This document shows positions 15,513-23,578 of a DNA stretch of 64,000 bases, one piece after another. The stretch lies in NCBI GenBank assembly GCA_017134815.1, contig CP071032.1:2786001-2850000 (forward strand), read 5' to 3'. The notes below the pieces were generated by a model. The model did not search any database and was not told the origin of the DNA. It saw only the letters and a list, made by a program, of their open reading frames with translations. Position 1 is the stretch's first letter. Every line of letters begins with the position of its first letter. The stretch is from Lentisphaerota bacterium. Lineage in GTDB: Bacteria > Verrucomicrobiota > Lentisphaeria > Victivallales > Victivallaceae. The translations under genes and the position numbers were made by a program.

Positions 15513-16235
15513 TTATATTGTAGGTTGAGGCGCACCGGCGAATAAATTCATAATGTAACGAGCTCCAGCTTCATACCATTTTATGTACTGAGCAGTTCTT
15601 TCTTCATTAACTTTATGCACAACGATTTTGAACAGCTTCCCGACTTTGTCCTGAAATTTATAGGTCGGCATTTTATCTTTGGTAAGGATACCTTTGTAGA
15701 TAAGAAACTTATTCAAAGTTTGCGGCCCGATTCCGAGACGTTTGGCAACTTGAGTAGTGGTAAATAAGCTTTCGCTGTCGCAGATGGCTTCAGAATGCAT
15801 CACCTTCGGCATTAGTTTAGCTCTTTCTTTGCGTTCATCTTTCAAGGCTTTTAGCAGGTTGATTGCGTAATCCGGGTCGGCTATCATGGTTTCGACGGTG
15901 ACTGGAGTAGCGTAAGCACCGTGTTTCCGAATCGAAGGTAGAACTTCGCCAGTTACCCATTTGCGGAATTTTTTCGCATTGGGTTTTCGGCTTCTCATAA
16001 TGAGAGAGTACAGACCGGACTCGTTGATGATAGTTGTTTTACTACCTCCTTGTCCACTCGGATTATTGATCAGAGTGCGCTCGTCGTCATCAAGATACTT
16101 AGTTGCATCGCTTGGATTTGTAAATTCAAGTATATTACATACATCCTTGGCCACGAACCAAGGCTCGCCGCCCTTGTTAATAACTCTTACACTGGCATCT
16201 TCGAAGTTGAACATGGTTAATTCTGTGTTGTTCAT
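15513..16235 (-). CDS. Bro-N antirepressor
   Basis: This 240-residue protein has an N-terminal Bro-N domain (about 8-105) with the signature EPWFVAKDVCNILEF, DDDERTLIN, IINESGLYSLIMRSRKP and FRKWVTGEVLPSIRKHG. The C-terminal half (about 150-235) contains a helix-turn-helix-like TTTQVAKRLGIGPQTLNKFL and a KilA-C/ANT-like end (ARYIMNLF). Proteins of this plan counteract the lysogeny repressor and trigger lytic growth. It heads the leftward early operon. A 361-base control region lies upstream. Confidence 0.92.
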   Translation of the reverse strand: MNNTELTMFNFEDASVRVINKGGEPWFVAKDVCNILEFTNPSDATKYLDDDERTLINNPSGQGGSKTTIINESGLYSLIMRSRKPNAKKFRKWVTGEVLPSIRKHGAYATPVTVETMIADPDYAINLLKALKDERKERAKLMPKVMHSEAICDSESLFTTTQVAKRLGIGPQTLNKFLIYKGILTKDKMPTYKFQDKVGKLFKIVVHKVNEERTAQYIKWYEAGARYIMNLFAGAPQPTI

Positions 16236-16596
16236 AGTGGTTTCCTTGTTTTTATATTGTTGAATTCTTCTGGTTTTTTATTAATTTCAAATTCTGTTTT
16301 ATATATATGGAAGTAATAACCTCCTTGATTTGGTGAATTGATATTTATCGACATACATCTCTTCTACGTTGGGGTGGTTTTTCGAGGCATCCTCCCCTGA
16401 GTTCGTGCCCTTTTAATTGTATAATCAACAAAAAAGTTAAGTTTTTTCGACGTCAGACGGTGTCAGACGGTTGCAGACGGCGTCAAACGGTGTATATTAG
16501 CGTCACAAGCAACACGGGTATTGAATCCCCTTCGTAGTCGTGATTGCGAAAATAGCTTTAAAAATTTGGGTTAAATGATCGTGGAGCTCATTTGGC
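16236..16596. promoter_or_regulatory. Early control region upstream of the antirepressor
   Basis: No gene is seen in this stretch, which separates the antirepressor from a small leftward membrane-protein gene. It contains the decamer array at 16,451-16,490 and a short GC-richer segment (16,370-16,410) with runs of C and G. It should contain the early leftward promoter and its operators, but no single -35/-10 pair stands out. Confidence 0.5.
16451..16490. repeat. Four tandem decamers, operator-like
   Basis: Four consecutive 10-base units, CGTCAGACGG, TGTCAGACGG, TTGCAGACGG and CGTCAAACGG, lie in phase on one face of the helix. The 9-mer CGTCAGACG occurs once more in inverse orientation (CGTCTGACG) at about 19,368-19,376 near the integrase start. 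The array may bind the lysogeny repressor or an excisionase. It is too short and lacks spacers for a CRISPR. Confidence 0.6.
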
Positions 16597-16782
16597 CTAA
16601 AGCATGGTGTGCATTACACCAAGCAAAATCAGCATCAAGGCAGATATAGTTATTGTCCCTATAGCTATGTAGGCCGAGAATTTTAATTCGGAGTATTTTA
16701 GATAGTCGTAATTCAATTTTCTTACGCCTGTCTTTATATATTTTTGCCTTGATTTCTGGGCATTGGGTACAAAAAGAGTCAT
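16597..16782 (-). CDS. Small membrane protein of the prophage
   Basis: This 61-residue protein has a basic N-terminal half and one transmembrane helix near the end (AYIAIGTITISALMLILLG). There is no recognisable family. It lies between the antirepressor control region and the excisionase-like gene. It could be a superinfection-exclusion or lysogenic conversion protein, but that is only a guess from size and topology. Confidence 0.5.
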   Translation of the reverse strand: MTLFVPNAQKSRQKYIKTGVRKLNYDYLKYSELKFSAYIAIGTITISALMLILLGVMHTML

Positions 16783-16954
16783 ACTAAATTTTCCTTTTAA
16801 GGTTAATTAAATTATTTGATTTCTGAAGTTTGAGGCCTAAAAGTCTCATTGTTTAGATTTCTATTATTTAAAGATTAATTTATTTAATTGATAAAAATAT
16901 TGATTTGGAGCAAACACGTTAGTTTTCTCAGGACCGTAGTGCTTGCTTTAAAAA

Positions 16955-17140
16955 TTAATTGGAAGGTTTAATCTTCTTGGATTCAACCCAGTCTTCAAGG
17001 TCTTTTATGTCGTATCTTACACGATTACCTACTTTTATGTAGGGAGGTCCTTCGTTGGTAATACGATATCTTTGGAGAGTGCTCTCGGATACCGCGAGCA
17101 TAGTTGCTGCCTGCGGTGTAGAAAGAAATTGATTCATCAT
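16955..17140 (-). CDS. Excisionase-like MerR-type helix-turn-helix protein
   Basis: This 61-residue protein has a complete HTH_17 fold: FLSTPQAATMLAVSESTLQRYR, then GPPYIKVGNRVRYDIKDLEDWVES. This is the AlpA/excisionase class that bends DNA at attachment sites or acts as a small activator. It lies about 870 bases from the integrase gene with the rightward HTH gene between them. The start at the second of two adjacent ATG codons is equally possible. Confidence 0.82.
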   Translation of the reverse strand: MMNQFLSTPQAATMLAVSESTLQRYRITNEGPPYIKVGNRVRYDIKDLEDWVESKKIKPSN

Positions 17141-17480
17141 GTCCCCTTCATCAGGAAATTTTATAAAAAAAATAGCTTCAGTTTACCATCTTATTTACAT
17201 CTAATAAATAAGACTCAAAATTCAGCGTTAGAATGTTTAAGTAGTTGAATGTCCAATTAGTCCCTTGGCTTCGAATATATCCTCTAATTTGTAATAAACG
17301 GTCATTCTCTCAATTCGAACCGTCATTATTGATTTGCTATGGTGTAATATAGGTAGGTTAAATTATAATTCAAGTATTAAATTGAGATTTTTGAGATTTA
17401 TTTATCCTTTTCTTATTTGCTACGGAGAAAATAGAATGCTAATGTAAAATTAAGCAAATAATAAATATTGGAATTGCCGA
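17141..17480. promoter_or_regulatory. Divergent control region between the excisionase-like and HTH genes
   Basis: This 340-base, very AT-rich stretch separates two divergent DNA-binding-protein genes and has no gene of its own. An inverted pair, ACGGT and ACCGT, lies about 16 bases apart near 17,308-17,330, each flanked by TCATT, and could be a repressor site. This is the most likely lysogeny switch of the element. Confidence 0.5.
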
Positions 17481-17837
17481 ATGAAAGATAAAAGCAATAA
17501 AAGTCTGGAACGAAGGCTCAAGGATGCTATTGAGGCAAATGGCCTCTCGGTAACAGCCACCGCCAGAGAAATAGGAGTTACTCATGGAGCTGTCTACCGA
17601 TGGCTTATTGGAGAAAATCACATTGCTATTCGACACAGAAAAAGTGTAGAGGATTTTATAAGCAAAGCTGCTGAATATAATAAAAGAGTGTCACCCCTAT
17701 ATGCAAAAAGCATTTTAAATGATGAATCTAAGATGAAATGTATTATAGATTATTTGAGTCGTCCCAAGAATAAATACGAACTGGTCAGGTTATACAAGCT
17801 GGCTTTAAAAGACCAGAATGATAAAAGCAGAAGTTAG
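17481..17837 (+). CDS. Small HTH protein, possible lysogeny repressor
   Basis: This 118-residue protein is read rightward, opposite to the early genes. Residues about 22-45 (GLSVTATAREIGVTHGAVYRWLIG) form a clear helix-turn-helix. The C-terminus is helical and lysine-rich with no peptidase domain, so it is not a self-cleaving CI or LexA type. Its divergence from the excisionase-like gene and the antirepressor operon fits a prophage repressor sensitive to the Bro-type antirepressor. The region between it and the integrase (17,838-18,005) shows no gene. Confidence 0.65.
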   Translation: MKDKSNKSLERRLKDAIEANGLSVTATAREIGVTHGAVYRWLIGENHIAIRHRKSVEDFISKAAEYNKRVSPLYAKSILNDESKMKCIIDYLSRPKNKYELVRLYKLALKDQNDKSRS

Positions 17838-18005
17838 TGCTATTTATCATTCTGTAATCTTAGAAAATGATGAGCAATCTCAAAGTTTGTAAGTTATCAA
17901 AAACATTAATTTATCATTTTTTAGAATGTACTTAACTATTACTAAAAGGTCTGACAATTTATCCCTTTTTTGAGCTAAATTATATAGAAAATAGATACTA
18001 AAATA

Positions 18006-19310
18006 TTACATTGAAACCGAAGTTTTGCTGTTTATGTATTGCTCAACACCTGCAATTAAGTCCGGATTATCTGCCAATTGCTCTGCAATTTTCTGAATTC
18101 TTTGTTTTGCCTTGTCAAATTCAAGCCCATTATCACCAAGTTTCAGCTTCCCAACTTTCAGCATCTCAGCTACAGCATTGCTGACAGCTTCACGTTTAGG
18201 ATCGACACTTAAACGGGCATAGGTAGGTGTTACCCCTGTCGACTTTTGACCAAGTACACCAGCGATCATGTGCAAAGATACATTCTGATTCGCCATCCAG
18301 CTTGCTAAAGTGCGGCGCAAGTCGTGGATGCGTAGGTCTTCAATGTCGGCACGCTTGAGAAGGGAACGCCAAGAAGTTGTTGGTTTTTTATAGTGCCCAT
18401 CTTTACTATCTTTGAGGTAAAAAACCCAATTTGTCTCTATCCCCTTATTCTTCTGTTCTTTTTTGCGGCGCTTCAAAATATCTAGAACTGCATCATCCAA
18501 AACAGTCACATCATCATCGTCATTTTTAGTCTTTTCTCCTGGAATTGTCCAAAGACGCTTATTAAAGTCAATCTCTGACCATTCAGCAGCTAAAACATTG
18601 CTTTTTCGTTTTGAAGTAAAAAGAGCAATCAATACAAAATCTTTAAAGTCTTGACTATCTGATTTCATAAGCTCAGTAAAGAAACGCTCAACTTCATCTT
18701 CTTTTATATACCTAGCACGACTTCGTTCCTTAAATAATTCAATCATTGCAGCAGGATTTTGGGGTATATCATAGTCATGTTTAATTAAAAGGTTAATTGC
18801 AGCTCTAATGCTTTGTAAAAGGCGATTAGATGTATGTACACCAACTTCATCACGCACTTTTACATGCAGCCTTCTGATTTCTGAACGAGTAATATCAGTA
18901 ACTTTTTTCTTTTTGAGTTTTAATGATACATATTTTTTAAAACGATTGCAGCACTCCGCTATATCCTTATGCCAACCCTTGTTTTTTTCACGATGTTGCA
19001 GCCAGTAATCAAATGTTTCTTGAAGTGTTATGTCTTGCTTTTCTTTTTGTTTAGTGTCTATGCCACACATCACGTCATTACTTATTCCAACGCAACGTTG
19101 CTGAGCTGCTTTAATTGACACTTCTCCATAGGAGGCAATTTTTATATATTTAGGACGTCCATTAATGCAGCGTATATAATAATAGGTGCGAGAATTTTTT
19201 GGTGTTATTATTAAATGCAGATATTTATTATCAATATCCTGATACTTTTTTTTCTTATCCGGAACTGGCAATCTTTCAATATTAGTTTTGGTAAACTTGA
19301 TCTTTTTCAT
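18006..19310 (-). CDS. Tyrosine integrase
   Basis: This 434-residue protein has an N-terminal arm-binding part (about 1-75, DUF4102-like), a SAM-like core-binding domain (about 90-185) and a C-terminal catalytic domain. Catalytic residues visible are R235 (TSKRKSN), H329 and R332 in HDLRR, and the nucleophile Y364 in TPTYARL. The usual GH motif before the tyrosine is GQ here (Q355), a substitution seen at that position in some active recombinases. An extra 60-residue helical tail follows. It catalyses insertion and excision of the prophage. It reads inward from the right end. Confidence 0.95.
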   Translation of the reverse strand: MKKIKFTKTNIERLPVPDKKKKYQDIDNKYLHLIITPKNSRTYYYIRCINGRPKYIKIASYGEVSIKAAQQRCVGISNDVMCGIDTKQKEKQDITLQETFDYWLQHREKNKGWHKDIAECCNRFKKYVSLKLKKKKVTDITRSEIRRLHVKVRDEVGVHTSNRLLQSIRAAINLLIKHDYDIPQNPAAMIELFKERSRARYIKEDEVERFFTELMKSDSQDFKDFVLIALFTSKRKSNVLAAEWSEIDFNKRLWTIPGEKTKNDDDDVTVLDDAVLDILKRRKKEQKNKGIETNWVFYLKDSKDGHYKKPTTSWRSLLKRADIEDLRIHDLRRTLASWMANQNVSLHMIAGVLGQKSTGVTPTYARLSVDPKREAVSNAVAEMLKVGKLKLGDNGLEFDKAKQRIQKIAEQLADNPDLIAGVEQYINSKTSVSM

Positions 19311-19335
19311 AAATAAATCCTATATATATCCTATA

Positions 19336-19359
19336 AGATAGTGCTATTAATAGCTATCT
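19336..19359. repeat. Near-perfect 24-base palindrome upstream of the integrase gene
   Basis: AGATA (19336-19340) and TATCT (19355-19359) flank a perfect 12-base palindrome, GCTATTAATAGC (19343-19354), offset by two bases. It lies between the integrase start and the composition change. It may be a recombinase or excisionase site at the attachment junction, or an operator controlling integrase. The exact core cannot be given without the other junction. No tRNA gene is present here. Confidence 0.5.
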
Positions 19360-19393
19360 GCTGCTATCGTCTGACGTTGTCTCTATCCTGTTT

Positions 19394-20071
19394 TTGAACT
19401 CAAATATAGTATACATGAAGGGTTTAAAAAATCAAGAGATCATGGCCCGGGACCAGCAGCCTGGCGGCGCAGTGGCAAAGCCGCTGGGCGAATTGTCGAA
19501 TGGCGATTCGCCGACTTCTGCGGTAATGGTCCTGCCGGTTTTCAAGCGGGCCGTGTTGATCCCAAGTACGATGCAGGGGTATCGGGCAATGCGAGTGGAC
19601 TTTACTGATCTTGAGCGTTTCCTGATATGGCTGGCCGAAGTTGATGACCTGGATAATCCCGGATCTGCACCCCCGGCTGGTTGCGAAAGATTTTTAATTG
19701 CGCTGCAGCGGTTGAACAATCCTGAATTCAGAAAAACAGGCTGGAATAATGACTTTGAAAGTTCCTCAGTGCATGAGGATAAAGCTTTCTTTGCTGATGA
19801 TTACAAATACAGCCCGGACGTCAATCCCGGAGGAGCAGGCTGGCTGCAGCAGATTTGGCTTGGGGGGGCGGCCGTTGATCAGAACGCCGCTATTGACGGC
19901 AATATCAGTGAAGTTAAGCAAGGCTGGAATACCGCCTATTATCTGGGCGGCAGGTATTTTTTGCGGAACCGGCACGGAGTGCTGGTGACTAATGAACAGA
20001 TGATTTGTCGCTGGCCACCGGGAGGACCGGGGCCCGGGCCGGGAACCAGAGTTGGCCCGCCGAGACTTTGA
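19394..20071 (+). CDS. Host gene at the prophage junction, possibly 5'-truncated, function unknown
   Basis: The open frame begins at a TTG in AT-rich phage-like DNA with no ribosome-binding site and passes at about 19,433 into GC-rich host DNA (MARDQQPGGAVAKP). Up to 225 residues are possible, about 209 from the internal ATG. The product has no signal peptide. It is rich in glycine and tryptophan near the end (GGAGWLQQIWLGGA) and finishes in a proline-glycine tail (PPGGPGPGPG). No family is recognised. It lies 8 bases before a TadE-like gene, so a pilus or envelope link is possible. The odd start suggests that integration removed its natural 5' end. Confidence 0.55.
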   Translation: MNSNIVYMKGLKNQEIMARDQQPGGAVAKPLGELSNGDSPTSAVMVLPVFKRAVLIPSTMQGYRAMRVDFTDLERFLIWLAEVDDLDNPGSAPPAGCERFLIALQRLNNPEFRKTGWNNDFESSSVHEDKAFFADDYKYSPDVNPGGAGWLQQIWLGGAAVDQNAAIDGNISEVKQGWNTAYYLGGRYFLRNRHGVLVTNEQMICRWPPGGPGPGPGTRVGPPRL

Positions 20072-20079
20072 GAGGGACT

Positions 20080-20736
20080 ATGAGATGTCTGCATAAAATT
20101 ATGATTTTAAACCGGGGGCAGGCGACAGTTGAGCTTTGCATAGGCCTGGTTGCCGTCCTGACGGTCTTTCTGGGGATTGTGGTGATTGCCGGGTTGAGTA
20201 TATCCAATATCAGGCTGCTGGTAAATGCCAAGACCTATGCTGAATACGGTGCTCACAGTGTTGCCCTTGCTCCCGGTGCCGGAACCGATATTTACAGCTG
20301 GGACTACGGTCAAACTAATGCAGGCGGTGACGGCTTGCCTTTTACTGTTGACGACAGGAGCATTAACTATCCGGGTTCAGCGGAGGCAACAGATTATTTC
20401 AGACGACAGTTTAATTCACAGGAAAACTCAGAGAGCAGTTCTGCCGCCCCTCCTGATGAACAGTACCAGTTCAGTCCGATCAGTGGACTGGGGGATTACG
20501 CTCAGCACAATTTTGCAAAAAATTTTCCGGAAATGTTTACCAGTGCCGCTGGTTTGATCAGCAGCACAGCCTCAAGTGGAATTGAAACAGTCTTCACTTT
20601 GAACCGGGATGAGTTTACCAGTGATGAGCTAAGAACAATATCGCGGACATTCTATGCGCTTTTCGGGACTAATATTGAAACAATCGACTTGCGCAATAAC
20701 CAATCCAACATTGTTTACATGCCGGCTTCACGATAA
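20080..20736 (+). CDS. TadE-like pseudopilin
   Basis: The protein has 218 residues from the ATG preceded by GAGAGGG. The longer frame upstream lacks a site. A short basic leader ends in RGQATVE, where cleavage after glycine would leave glutamate at position 5. A long hydrophobic helix follows (LCIGLVAVLTVFLGIVVIAG). This is the prepilin-like N-terminus of TadE proteins, processed by TadV. The rest is a periplasmic domain without known motifs. It is separated from the main Tad locus by about 15 kb and may be a distant member of that system or part of a second, prophage-interrupted locus. Confidence 0.75.
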   Translation: MRCLHKIMILNRGQATVELCIGLVAVLTVFLGIVVIAGLSISNIRLLVNAKTYAEYGAHSVALAPGAGTDIYSWDYGQTNAGGDGLPFTVDDRSINYPGSAEATDYFRRQFNSQENSESSSAAPPDEQYQFSPISGLGDYAQHNFAKNFPEMFTSAAGLISSTASSGIETVFTLNRDEFTSDELRTISRTFYALFGTNIETIDLRNNQSNIVYMPASR

Positions 20737-20902
20737 AATCCATAACCCGGAAAATGCTGTTTATACAGTCTGATTGCGTTCAGCCGCAAAAAACTTCCTG
20801 AAAAACCTGGATTTGACGGCCCTTATAAATTACGAATACCCTTGTTACTGGTATTTTTCAGTCTATATTAAGATAAATTTTACGGAGAAGAAAGGTACAG
20901 GA

Positions 20903-21355
20903 ATGATTAAAATCGTGTCCGGCGGGCAGACTGGAGTTGACAGGGCTGCACTTGACGCGGCGGTTGACAGTGAACTTCTTATCGGCGGCTGGTGTCCTAA
21001 AGGGAGAATCGCAGAGGACGGGGTTATTGATATTAAGTATCCGCTGCAGGAAACCGCGACCTCTTTGTATCAGGAACGCACCAGAAAAAATGTCGAGGAC
21101 AGTGATGCGACATTGATAATAAATGAGGGAAGGCTCTCAGGCGGTACTGCGTTGACCGTCAAGTTTGCGCGGGCTGCGGATAAGCCGGTTTTAATTGTCA
21201 GGCCGCTGCCGGCCTTTTACCATGATATTGAGAACTGGCTTGATGAGTTTCAGGTTGAAGTTTTAAATATTGCCGGTCCGCGGGGCAGTACAAATCCTGA
21301 AATATACGCAAAGACGTATGAGTTTTTAAAATTGTTATTCAGCAGGTTGAGATGA
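20903..21355 (+). CDS. SLOG-family protein, putative molybdenum carrier type
   Basis: The protein has 150 residues from the ATG with GGTACAGGA just upstream. A longer frame from 20,774 lacks support. The N-terminus IKIVSGGQTGVDRAALDAA is the signature of the putative molybdenum-carrier (cpYpsA) branch of the SLOG fold, continued by GGWCPKGR, YQERTRKNVEDSDATLII and RLSGGTALTVKFA. SLOG proteins bind nucleotides or related ligands. The molybdenum link comes from one characterised family member. The stop overlaps the start of the phosphatase gene (ATGA), so the two are probably co-expressed. Confidence 0.85.
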   Translation: MIKIVSGGQTGVDRAALDAAVDSELLIGGWCPKGRIAEDGVIDIKYPLQETATSLYQERTRKNVEDSDATLIINEGRLSGGTALTVKFARAADKPVLIVRPLPAFYHDIENWLDEFQVEVLNIAGPRGSTNPEIYAKTYEFLKLLFSRLR

Positions 21356-22200
21356 AGAACTGGGATAAAAACGAAATTTTGCTTTTGCTGCGCGAGTGCG
21401 GACGCATCGCGATGCAATATTACGATAATCCCCCGCTGGAAATTAAAGCGGATAAGTCAGTAGTGACTGCGGCAGATAAGGCTATAGAAAAATATCTTGG
21501 CGCGGTTTTTGACCGTCCTCAAGATGGGGTTTACCTTATTGGAGAAGAGACGGTAAGCACCCGGTCGCGGGAGTATCTTGAAGGTGCTCTCCAAGGTACT
21601 GCCTGGATTGTTGATCCGATTGATGGTACGGCTCCATATTCAGCGCATTTTCCGGCATGGGGGATATCCGTTGCCTTGATGCAAAACGGGATAATTACTG
21701 AGGGAGCTGTTTATCTGCCGCCTCAAAATGAATGTCTGCTGACGGAAGAAGAGGCAGTATTTCGCTGTTGTAATGTTGATGGATGCGGCCGCCTGGAGCC
21801 TTTTGAGTTTGAAGGTCATCCGCTTACGGTGGACGGCATTATCAGTATTTCGCAGCTGGGGGCTAAATACGGAAAATTCAATATGCCGAATCAGGTATTT
21901 GCCTGGAGCGGTTGTGTAGCCTCTTTTTACGGAGTTTTCACAGGTCGGCTGCTGGCCTATGTTGCTTCTGTAAAGATTTGGGACATTGCTGCGTCGCTGG
22001 CTTTGCTGCAGCGCTCCGGCATGGTTGGCAGAAGCACTGATGGGGAAGAATTGACCTGTAAAGTCTGTGACGGTCAATTCGACCTGGATTTTGAAGGGAA
22101 ACATTGCTGGAAGTTGAAAGGCATGGCAGTTGTGGCTCCAAGCCGGGAAGCTGTCGATTACGTAATAAAATATTCAGAAATACCGGATAATATTAAATGA
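21352..22200 (+). CDS. Inositol monophosphatase family enzyme
   Basis: This 282-residue protein has the metal-site motifs of the IMPase superfamily: VTAADKAIE, GEE at the first metal ligand, WIVDPIDGTAPY, and WDIAASLALLQRSG near the C-terminus. It hydrolyses a phosphate monoester such as inositol phosphate, 3'-phosphoadenosine 5'-phosphate or histidinol phosphate. The substrate cannot be decided from the sequence. The usual NF after DPIDGT is replaced by PYSAHFP. It overlaps both neighbours by four bases, forming a tight SLOG-IMPase-rimO-pgsA unit. Confidence 0.87.
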   Translation: MKNWDKNEILLLLRECGRIAMQYYDNPPLEIKADKSVVTAADKAIEKYLGAVFDRPQDGVYLIGEETVSTRSREYLEGALQGTAWIVDPIDGTAPYSAHFPAWGISVALMQNGIITEGAVYLPPQNECLLTEEEAVFRCCNVDGCGRLEPFEFEGHPLTVDGIISISQLGAKYGKFNMPNQVFAWSGCVASFYGVFTGRLLAYVASVKIWDIAASLALLQRSGMVGRSTDGEELTCKVCDGQFDLDFEGKHCWKLKGMAVVAPSREAVDYVIKYSEIPDNIK

Positions 22201-23564
22201 CTGCAAAACGTAAAAAAATTACTCCTGGCCTGGTTTTTATTGCCAGCCTGGGATGTCCAAAAAACCTTGTTGATACTGAAGTTATGGCTGGCGTACTGGT
22301 CAGCGAAGGCTGGGGCCTTACATTCAATCCTGACGATGCCGATGTTTTTCTGGTAAATACCTGCGCGTTTATACCTCCCGCCAGAGAAGAGGCATCGGAG
22401 GTGCTTGCTCAGGCCGTTTCCTGGAAGAAGCAGGAACCGCGTCGCCGCAAAGTGGTTGTTACCGGCTGTCTGGTTCAATGGGAGCACCTGGAACGTTTCC
22501 ATAATGAGTTCCCTGACGTTGATCTCTGGGCGGGCATTGATGAAATCCCGAGTATCGGCAAAATCATGAAGCAGCTGGTCAATGGCAGGATTGCCGACCG
22601 CAGGATAATGTGCAGCTGCGATCCGATGTTTATTTATGATGATGAGATGCCGCGGCTGAAACTGACTTTGCCGCATGTGGCATATATGAAAGTCTGTGAC
22701 GGTTGTGACAACCGCTGCTCCTACTGCTCAATTCCGAATATCAGAGGGGGACTTCGCAGTCGTCCGATAGACTCAATTGTCAGAGAAGCGCATAACCTGC
22801 TGGAAGGCGGTTCACGTGAGCTGCTGATCATGGCTCAGGATACAACAGCTTTCGGAATGGATAATGACCGCGGTGAAAGTTTTGCCAAGTTGCTGTGTGA
22901 ACTGGACCGGATCGATGGTGATCACTGGCTGCGTGTGCTCTATACCCATCCTGCTCATTTCAATGATCAGGTTATCGAGGTTTTCAACAATTCGAAACAC
23001 CTGTTGCCGTACATTGATATTCCGCTGCAGCATATTTCCGAAAATATTCTCAGCCGTATGGGCCGCCTGATATCCGGAGCGGATACACGTGCTTTGATGA
23101 AAAAGATCCGCCGGGAAATTCCGGAAATGGCAGTACGGACAACGTTTATCACCGGTTTTCCCGGTGAAACCGAAGATAACTTCAAAGAGCTCAAGGACTT
23201 TGCAGCTGAGCAGCAGTTTGAGAGACTTGGCGTTTTCGCGTTTTTCCCGGAGCCTGGCACGCCGGCGGCGGATTTTGAAAATCAGGTGCCGCATGAGGTT
23301 GCTGAACAACGGGCAGCGGAAATCATGGAACAGCAGGCTAAAATTTCATTAAATTGCAATGAAAAGCTTGTCGGAACGTCATTTGATGTTATTATTGATT
23401 TTATAGAGAATGATAATGCCGTGGGCAGGACTTATATGGATGCGCCGGAAATAGATAATGTGGTTGTGCTGCCTGGAGCAGTTGATTTGCAGCCGGGTGA
23501 TTTCTGCAAAGCGGAAATAACTGCGGCCACCGAATACGACTTGACAGCTAAGGTGGTTGACTAA
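22197..23564 (+). CDS. rimO: Ribosomal protein S12 methylthiotransferase RimO
   Basis: This 455-residue radical-SAM enzyme adds a methylthio group to an aspartate of ribosomal protein S12. The N-terminal UPF0004 domain begins FIASLGCPKNLVDTE and supplies the cysteines of the auxiliary cluster. The radical-SAM site is CDNRCSYC in KVCDGCDNRCSYCSIPNIRG, and LRSRP follows as in RimO and MiaB. A C-terminal TRAM domain (about 385-455) binds RNA or S12. GCPKNLVDTE favours RimO over MiaB and MtaB. It is coupled to the upstream gene by an ATGA overlap and lies 14 bases before pgsA. Confidence 0.95.
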   Translation: MTAKRKKITPGLVFIASLGCPKNLVDTEVMAGVLVSEGWGLTFNPDDADVFLVNTCAFIPPAREEASEVLAQAVSWKKQEPRRRKVVVTGCLVQWEHLERFHNEFPDVDLWAGIDEIPSIGKIMKQLVNGRIADRRIMCSCDPMFIYDDEMPRLKLTLPHVAYMKVCDGCDNRCSYCSIPNIRGGLRSRPIDSIVREAHNLLEGGSRELLIMAQDTTAFGMDNDRGESFAKLLCELDRIDGDHWLRVLYTHPAHFNDQVIEVFNNSKHLLPYIDIPLQHISENILSRMGRLISGADTRALMKKIRREIPEMAVRTTFITGFPGETEDNFKELKDFAAEQQFERLGVFAFFPEPGTPAADFENQVPHEVAEQRAAEIMEQQAKISLNCNEKLVGTSFDVIIDFIENDNAVGRTYMDAPEIDNVVVLPGAVDLQPGDFCKAEITAATEYDLTAKVVD

Positions 23565-23578
23565 AGAGAAGGAATAAA

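Larger units (their letters stand above)
1..19430. mobile_element. Prophage, integrase-proximal part (late end outside window)
   Basis: Portal, both terminase subunits, a replication initiator with iterons, a RecE/RecT-like pair, a Bro antirepressor, an excisionase-like protein and a tyrosine integrase lie in one block. The block is visibly more AT-rich than the DNA from about 19,440 onward. The integrase gene is the last phage gene, so one attachment junction should lie between its start (19,310) and the GC-rich host gene (about 19,433). The other junction, the remaining head and tail genes and the lysis genes are beyond position 1. The integrity of the element therefore cannot be judged. 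The right boundary given here is approximate and rests on the composition change. Confidence 0.93.

Noticed and set aside
16451..16490. CRISPR or minisatellite
   Set aside because: Only four 10-base units with no spacers, in a control region; operator sites are a better reading.
19311..19440. tRNA gene as the prophage attachment site
   Set aside because: No cloverleaf, TTC loop or CCA-like end is visible; the junction appears to lie at or in a protein-coding gene.
22158..22676. 172-codon frame on the minus strand over rimO
   Set aside because: It is antisense to a clear RimO gene and has no family match; a shadow frame.
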